Of a stretch of DNA of 64,000 nucleotides, positions 58,374 through 64,000 are shown piece by piece (position 1 is the first letter of the stretch; every line of letters begins with the position of its first letter). Origin of the DNA: Aphelenchoides besseyi (taxonomy: Eukaryota > Nematoda > Chromadorea > Rhabditida > Aphelenchoididae). The position numbers and the translations under genes were made by a program. The DNA lies in assembly GCA_024699855.1 (NCBI GenBank), contig JAMPIQ010000001.1:16058001-16122000 (forward strand). Reading direction: 5' to 3'. The notes under the pieces were generated by a model. The model did not search any database. It was given only the letters and a program-made list of their open reading frames with translations, and was not told where the DNA came from.

Positions 58374-58568
58374 TCACGTTTGTTTGTACCATAAAGTCGT
58401 TACAACTAAAGGTTCCATCGAATCGTCTCTGCGCAGAAAGAAATCGCGTGTCATGCAAATTATCGAGCTCAACCATGCAAACAAGAGGATCCAACCGAAA
58501 ATCAGAACCTCCGTTTCGTGGGCCAAATGTCGACTTTGGAACTCGTCCATTTCGGAAGCGACGTTCAT
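58374..58568 (-). CDS. small single-pass membrane protein, paralogue A
   Basis: A 64-residue frame from the ATG at 58568 (MNVASEMDEFQSRHLAHETE) with one membrane helix, LIFGWILLFAWLSSIICMTR, followed by DFFLRRDD. This matches the neighbouring gene at 58852-59181 in the helix and its flank (FGWxLLxxWxSxxxxxTRDF). A 5' exon with a signal peptide may be missing, since acceptor-like TAG and TTTCAG sites lie upstream. It is convergent with the receptor gene; the two stops are 9 bp apart. Confidence 0.55.
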   Translation of the reverse strand: MNVASEMDEFQSRHLAHETEVLIFGWILLFAWLSSIICMTRDFFLRRDDSMEPLVVTTLWYKQT

Positions 58569-58851
58569 GTTTGACTATGGAGAATTAAAATGTTTGTTGT
58601 GGAAATTCTGAAAATTGTTCCAATGAGCGACGTCTTCTTTGTTCCTTAAGCATCCACTCTTCTTTTACAAACCGCTATTCTATAGTCTTGGGAATTTGAT
58701 TGTTGTTCAACGGGCTTAAGAAGTTTGTCGCAAAAAACACATTAACTGATGAGTTCGTGTTGAAAAGGAAATAATTACGCTAATGGGTTTCGCATCTACG
58801 AGTAATTTTATTACGAAAAGTTTCATATACTCAAAAGGATATGTCGAGGTG

Positions 58852-59181
58852 TTAAAACGTATATTCTACATCATCTGATAGTCCGCCACGATTGGGTTGA
58901 TGGACAAGAACCAGGACTTGAGGGTTCTTAGCTGGTGAGTCTGTAGATGATAGAGAGGAGAACGAAGAAGTGGGTTTGAGTGAACGGAAGAAACGATTCG
59001 GACACCAAAAGTCCCGAGTAAACCAAATCACCGCGGAAATCCATAGAATGAGCAGAAACCAACCGAAAACTCGCAATTGGAAGTCACGAGAGACACGGAA
59101 ATTTCGTCGATAGTTGTAACTGGACGCTGGATTCAATCCATCGACAGACAGAACAAAAAAGCAAATCGCCAGAAATCTCAT
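58852..59181 (-). CDS. small single-pass membrane protein, paralogue B
   Basis: A single exon of 109 residues. The ATG at 59181 stands 2 nt after GATTTCAG, a likely trans-splice site. A signal peptide (MRFLAICFFVLSVDGLNPAS) is followed by SRDFQLRVFGWFLLILWISA running into the helix and VIWFTRDFWCPNRFF, then a Ser/Pro-rich cytoplasmic tail (SFSSLSSTDSPAKN). It is the same protein type as paralogue A, about 280 bp away on the same strand, so a tandem duplication is likely. Function unknown. Confidence 0.65.
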   Translation of the reverse strand: MRFLAICFFVLSVDGLNPASSYNYRRNFRVSRDFQLRVFGWFLLILWISAVIWFTRDFWCPNRFFRSLKPTSSFSSLSSTDSPAKNPQVLVLVHQPNRGGLSDDVEYTF

Positions 59182-59798
59182 TTCTGAAATCAACGGTCAC
59201 TTCAGATATCGCGATTTTGTAAACACACGGTTAATTGGAATACAATTGACAATCCTGTATGTTTGATGATACCGATCACAAACCGTAATTGATTGTCAAG
59301 AAGTCGAAATAAGTGTTCGCGAATAGAAGCCGGTCAGAAGCCCAAATGGCTCACGTTTCCGTCGTTCTTGGAAAAAAGAAACTCATTCAAATTGGCCGTT
59401 AGCTAATTTGAAATGTCGGAGCCAACGAATAGAACAATCGTCCCTTCAGTTAAGAGCTTGTGACTGCTTTATCGAATTGAGCTCTCGATTTGCTCGCAAA
59501 AGCCCACTTGTGTTTGACGATTAGAAAGGATTTTCTTTTATTACTGTTGGAAGTTTCACCGAAACCTATGGAAGGAAATAAAACGGAAAAGTGCGATTAG
59601 TTTCCTTTGAATTCAAATTCTTTTAAACACTTTAATGTTGCAAAAAATTTTGTTACCCACGTATTGATGTTCAAATCTTTGGTCAACATTTTTGGTTGAC
59701 ATCATAGACCTATGGACAAAAAAGAAGCTCATGAAATGATCGGAACATGTTTATTTGGGGTACCAAGACAAACAAAAAAGAAAAACGAGGATGAGGGT
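59182..59798. other. intergenic interval
   Basis: No open frame of note; contains the 3' flank of the type I membrane protein gene. Confidence 0.5.
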
Positions 59799-61607
59799 TT
59801 ACTTCTTGGTCTTCACGTGATCCTGAGACAACGAACGTTGAGTGACATCAGTGCTCTGAAAGGTCTTGAGAAGTGAGTGGTGATCTGTAAACTAACTTGT
59901 TGAGTTGTCTCAGAATTACAAGTTGTAAAAAGATCGCGTTCCTTCGTCTGAAAACAGATCGTGTGAAGTGAAACAGTTACTTTGATCAAAACTCACGGTC
60001 ATCTCGTCCAAGTTTTTGTTTTTTGCCGGTAATGGTACCGCGTTCTGAACGTAAGAAATCAGCTTCTGATGTTCGTTGCAACTCACAGTATCGATCTTTT
60101 TGCTCTTAGAGCTCTTCTTATTTGAAGAACCCTTCTTGCTTGTTGAGCTCTTTTTTCGTTTCAAACGATTCAAGACTTCTTTTCTTCGGTCTGCTTATCA
60201 ACTGGGTTTTCAGTTGATTCATCTGGATGGTCCTCAGCTGCGTACTCTTCCAGCGTATTCTCCCTTTGGTTTGTCGACAGAGTTTTCTTGAGATTCTTTC
60301 GGGGTTGTTCGTCTTCAATGGAATTCGATTTGGCGGTGATTTCATCGGCAAGTTTTGGTCGAGGAGTCGACATCTTTTTTCGCAACGCAAAGAGAGCACG
60401 CCCAGATTTGGTCTTTTCACGGAAACTTTTTTGCGCATTCTCCTCGGCCTGCTTCTTCTCCTGTTTCTTTCTTGCCGCACGTTCTTGCATCGAAACCTCT
60501 GGATCCTTGATAAAGCCCGCTTTGATTTGCGCCATTATAGAATTCGCCGAAAGTTCTTTCTTCGCAGCCTGCAAATGAAAACTTAATTGCGTAGTTCATG
60601 TCAACAAACCACAGTTGGAACTTGGTTCGTGTTGACAACAGTTATTGTTTTGGTCTGTGTTTGACTCGGTGCTGCCCGGTTCGTAACTGATGGATGCACG
60701 ACCGACTGCGGGAGACGACCTTTTTGAGCTTCGGCAACACGGGCATGACGATGTTTGTAACCGAAGAAAACGGATGAACCGATTGAAGAGCTGAAGCTGA
60801 GGCAAAGAACACTGAAAGTAAAATGTTGAAGTTCAGACGGAAATCATGAACTCACACCACAACAACAACAATTCCCACAATCACGCCCGTCGTCCACTTC
60901 GAGGGTTCTTCTTGTTTCTGTGCCAACGGAGCGTCCTAAATCTCCAGATATTGAGTACCCAATAGTCGAAACATACGATCGTCAGCTTGAGCTTTCCGAT
61001 TCCTTTCGAGCCGGGTTTTTGTGGTTTGATTTGCACCGCGACTTTCAGTTTGTCTCCTGAACCGGCCGTGAAGATGCTCTTGGTGGTATCGCAATTGACT
61101 AATGTGGTATCCCCGGTTGGGTCCACGAATGTTATGTCTTGCCCGTTTACTTGAGCATTGACCGGAAGATCCATTGTTTTGACATCTGTTATTTTAAAGA
61201 ATTGCAAAAGAACAGAACTCACCGACGTGAAGAGCAGAACCAGCTGAGCTGTAGACAAAAGTCATGCCAAACTTGCACTTTCCGAGCATCAAATCGAACA
61301 TGTAAAAGAACGACAAGTTAATCCGTTAACTTCAATCGGCCAACTTTTCGACAATCATGTCGGTACCGGTAGCAAGCGAGACAAAGTCCAGGACCAGTTC
61401 TCGTCTGTTCGTGCCAACTGTGACAAGCTTCTTGCAATCTCCGGAAAGAACGCTGAAAAATACGAATTCAGATGGTCGACTTCAAATGAGAACTCACGTC
61501 TTGTTGTCCGACGTCTGAACGCCACACGTGCTTGTGTTGGTGACCAAGACCATCGATCCGAGGATTGCAAAGAAAGCCAAAGGCCACCGGAAGGCAGGAC
61601 GTATCAT
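59799..61607 (-). CDS. type I membrane protein with long charged cytoplasmic tail, unrecognised
   Basis: The ATG at 61607 gives a signal peptide (MIRPAFRWPLAFFAILGSMV). The ectodomain follows with few cysteines (LSGDCKKLVTVGTNRRELVL; MDLPVNAQVNGQDITFVDPT; VNCDTTKSIFTAGSGDKLKV), then one membrane helix (TTGVIVGIVVVVVVLCLSF). The cytoplasmic tail is Lys/Glu-rich (ERAARKKQEKKQAEENAQKS), then SSTSKKGSSNKKSSKSKK, and ends STDVTQRSLSQDHVKTKK at the TAA 59799-59801. Overall shape is LAMP-like (short beta-type ectodomain plus helix), but the tail has no lysosomal sorting signal and I make no family call. One intron near 60,180 is uncertain: the phase is right only with weak signals (CCA/gttgat to aaaaag). 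The 5' introns fit well. Confidence 0.65.
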
Positions 61608-62946
61608 TGAGATAAGAGGCACAGTCAAAGAAAAGAAGTCACCTTTTGCAAACTGAGAAAAGAGCTCGAGTGACAATTTGGAACAAATCGAAACCCGACG
61701 TCAACTTTTATATGCAAAACTTTGATCAGGTTGCAAAATAGTCGTTTGCATAAGTTTCACATTATGGACCTCGCAGAATAAATTCTATTTGATATAACAG
61801 AAATTAAAGTTTAGTGTCAACATATTCCTATCACTAAATTTGCATTCCATCACAGACGGTCAAGAAAAATAATAATCGTCATTCCATTACCGTTGTCATC
61901 TCCGATTACTCACACAAAACTAAGATCTAATCAAAAAATGACAACGGAACGGTCGAACGATCCGAGTAGTTGGACTAGAAATCTGCTCTTCGGTTGAACC
62001 GTTTGGTCATTCCACGCGCTACTCCCGTTTACTAGTTGAGAACTGAACAGTAAACGTGGATTAGCGCGCTGATTGACCAGCCGGGAGAAGAACAGAGGAA
62101 TGGGATGTGGAGGAATGAGAGGATGAAGTGACTGTTTGGACTCATTTCCACGGTTTATATGCTACTCGAATGAGAACATGGAACTTGCAAAAGGCGGTAC
62201 CCGCGGTCAAATATGCATCAGACAGCAGAAAGGGGGTGGAAATCTCGGTAGACAATAGATCACGATATCATTTACGACCTGCGTATTATTTTTTTATCTT
62301 TGGATTTTTCCTCGGGTGATGCCCAAGTTTGAATCTGAACAAAGAGATTGATGGCGCCTTAAAAAAACAATCACATCCACTATGACGTCAACAACTACGG
62401 AACTGTTGACTTCAGGTCAAATTCTCAAATGCAGTAGTACTGTCGATTGGCTGATCAAAGTTCAGTTAAGCAAACTCTGTGGCCAATCTCAATAATGAAA
62501 AACACAAAGTTATGAGAAACAAATCTCTTCAAACACCGAAATTCTTCTAGTTTACTGTAAAGATTATTCGATGGCTATGAGATCAAATACACTTGTTCAT
62601 TTGGACCACTCAAGGTATTTAACAAGGTGACGTCTACGCACGATCATTAAATTTGTAAGCTCAATCTTATCTCAACGAGTCACACTCAAACTACCATTGT
62701 TGCAATTGTCTAACATTCCATTCCTTTTCTCCAATCAACTGATCTTCAGTTAAGATCGTTGATTGTCGAGAAGGAAGAAGACAAATAATTCTTCTGACAC
62801 AGTTTGTTGGCTCGCCGTTGATTAAAATGGTCAAAAAAATCAAACATCTCGATGTTATTTTGAGGGTCTTCTGGTGTTTGGATTTCATGTCGGACTATTT
62901 GCTTTGTTCTATTGAAATATGAATTTGTTTATTGAAAAGAACGTAA
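61608..62946. other. intergenic interval
   Basis: About 1.3 kb upstream of the type I membrane protein gene and downstream of PEX12. No gene is supported. Confidence 0.45.
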
Positions 62947-64000
62947 TCAGCCAGTTTTACGATAAAGACGAACAAGCTGTTCATGAGATGCGGGAAGTTT
63001 AGTGACTGGACATCGTCGTTCGGCACGAACATACGAATTGATACATGCGAAACAAAAAACATAACCAGAAACACTGAGAACAGTATCGTTTTCACGACGT
63101 TTATGGCAAATCGGACATTTTCCAGCGTCCATTTTCAGAACTTCACTTTCATTGACCATCTGAAATTCTCTGATTTAAACTTGAAATGCGTTGCGTAGAA
63201 CCTGAAGCGGATGAATTGATTTGACGGGCCGGGAGTTGAAATTGAACGTGTCTTTCATGTCGTCTTGGTTGTTTTGCTGCATGAACTAAAACAAAAGATT
63301 TCAATCGACATTTTCGATCTCATCCCACTTCGTGAACGTCTTTGAAAAACAGCGCATAGGAGAATAAACGACCAATCCAGGAGGGTAATTGAAAAGCGAA
63401 ACGACTTGCTCGTCCTGCAAATCTAAATTCTATTGACTAAAAATACGAAACCGATATCAAGCACCTACCCGGACTTCATGTGCAATGGGACCGAATTCAA
63501 CGCCTCAACATCTTCGGGAGTCAGTTTGCCCAATCGAGCTCCAATCAAATACAACGGAAGGGATTGGACATTCACGTAGCCAAAAGCGTACAAAATCAAA
63601 AATCCCAAACCGATCATTCCCAGAAGTTTGGTGACTATTGGATAGAGTTTGTAGTACAAGTTCATAAACGGAGTTCGCTGAAAATAACTAAAAATAAAGG
63701 AACGAAGCGATGAACACACTAGATGCGGATCCAGAGCTTCGATCTTCTCTCGATAAGCACTCAACTTCGATTCAATGTACGGAACGAACACCTAAACAAA
63801 CGACTAAAACACACGTGCAAATGCAACTAACCAAAAAGAAAAGCGATTTCAAGCGTTGAGCTCGAGTTAACACGGTGCTCGATCCCTGATTGAAAATTCG
63901 TTTCATTGAATAGAAGTTTTCAGTGAATGAACCTCCTGAAAAAGCATTAGAAACGACCAATAAAACATCAATTTACTCACCGTATTTCTTGAGAAAATGG
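62947..64000 (-). CDS. prx-12: peroxin-12 (PEX12), 5' part off the window
   Basis: Exons from beyond 64000 to 63981, then 63935-63832, 63791-63720, 63677-63469, 63422-63329, 63285-63202 and 63159-62947. The product reads GSFTENFYSMKRI (human ASFSENFYGLKRI), RLKSLFFLVFVPYIESKL (human LVLLPYLKVKL), LYLIGARLGKLTPEDVEALN (human GVQLGRLTVQDIQALE) and the membrane segment WIGRLFSYALFFKDVHEF. The C-terminal RING-like domain is KCPICHKRRENDTVLSVSGY followed by VFCFACINSYVRAERRCP. PEX12 is a RING subunit of the peroxisomal PEX2-PEX10-PEX12 ubiquitin ligase needed to recycle the import receptor PEX5. The RING has the reduced cysteine set typical of PEX12. The 5' end lies to the right of the window. Confidence 0.95.

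Noticed and set aside
60170..60574. Separate minus-strand gene of 134 codons starting at MQAAKKELSAN
   Set aside because: The exon is joined in phase to the membrane-helix exon upstream, so it is the tail of the type I membrane protein rather than its own gene.
60881..61607. LAMP or MSP-domain assignment for the ectodomain
   Set aside because: The cysteine pattern of LAMP and the conserved MSP strands are missing; only the general topology is similar.

Overview
The window is nuclear DNA from a gene-dense nematode, most likely a free-living rhabditid; I cannot name the genus. Four things point that way. Almost every intron I can place is 39-50 nt with a GTAAGT/GTGAGT-type donor and a TTTCAG/TTTTAG acceptor. 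Acceptor-like sequence often sits directly before the start ATG (probably spliced-leader sites). The gene set is nematode in character: chemoreceptor-type 7TM receptors, a cuticlin-like ZP protein, a saposin-like secreted protein and a globin. Genes lie on both strands and are compact. Coding regions below were assembled by hand from splice sites and reading phase; none has been checked against a database or transcripts.

Layout. 1-5 kb: a MADF-domain gene (runs off the left edge), a small coiled-coil gene, ribosomal protein L11 (rpl-11) and the cohesin-release factor WAPL. 5.6-8.4 kb: a pepsin-family aspartic protease split by a 1,378-bp mariner-like element whose intron-containing transposase carries one in-frame stop. 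8.5-19.4 kb: a transposon graveyard with Tc1-like fragments, a locus with an Ulp1-type protease motif, a PIF/Harbinger transposase plus its SANT-like partner, and a Merlin/ISXO2-type transposase. 20-25 kb: a divergent Elongin C with a 16-nt GT..AG insert near its end, a small membrane protein and topoisomerase I. 25-34 kb: a RING/B-box protein, a saposin-like protein and an NR2C (TR2/TR4, nhr-41-type) nuclear receptor. 34-38.7 kb: a large gene-free, stop-poor interval. 38.7-44.5 kb: a Ly6/three-finger GPI-type protein, a cuticlin-like ZP protein, a globin and RRS1. 45.05-45.4 kb: an inverted pair of short units, each with a TATA box and AATAAA. 46.3-48.7 kb: a chromodomain plus ankyrin protein of MPP8 architecture. 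49-58.4 kb: two 7TM receptors, a small membrane protein, an armadillo-repeat protein with an N-myristoylation signal and a secreted helical protein. 58.4-64 kb: two related single-pass membrane proteins, a type I membrane protein and PEX12 (runs off the right edge).

Working relations. Several genes are general chromatin and growth functions (WAPL, TOP1, MPP8-like, RPL11, RRS1), others are surface or secreted functions (ZP, Ly6, saposin, protease, receptors). I see no convincing operon. The strongest unusual signals are the nested transposon in the protease gene, three GC-AG introns in three unrelated genes, the 16-nt insert in the Elongin C-like gene, the palindromic TATA/AATAAA pair at 45.2 kb, and a chromodomain-ankyrin protein in a nematode.
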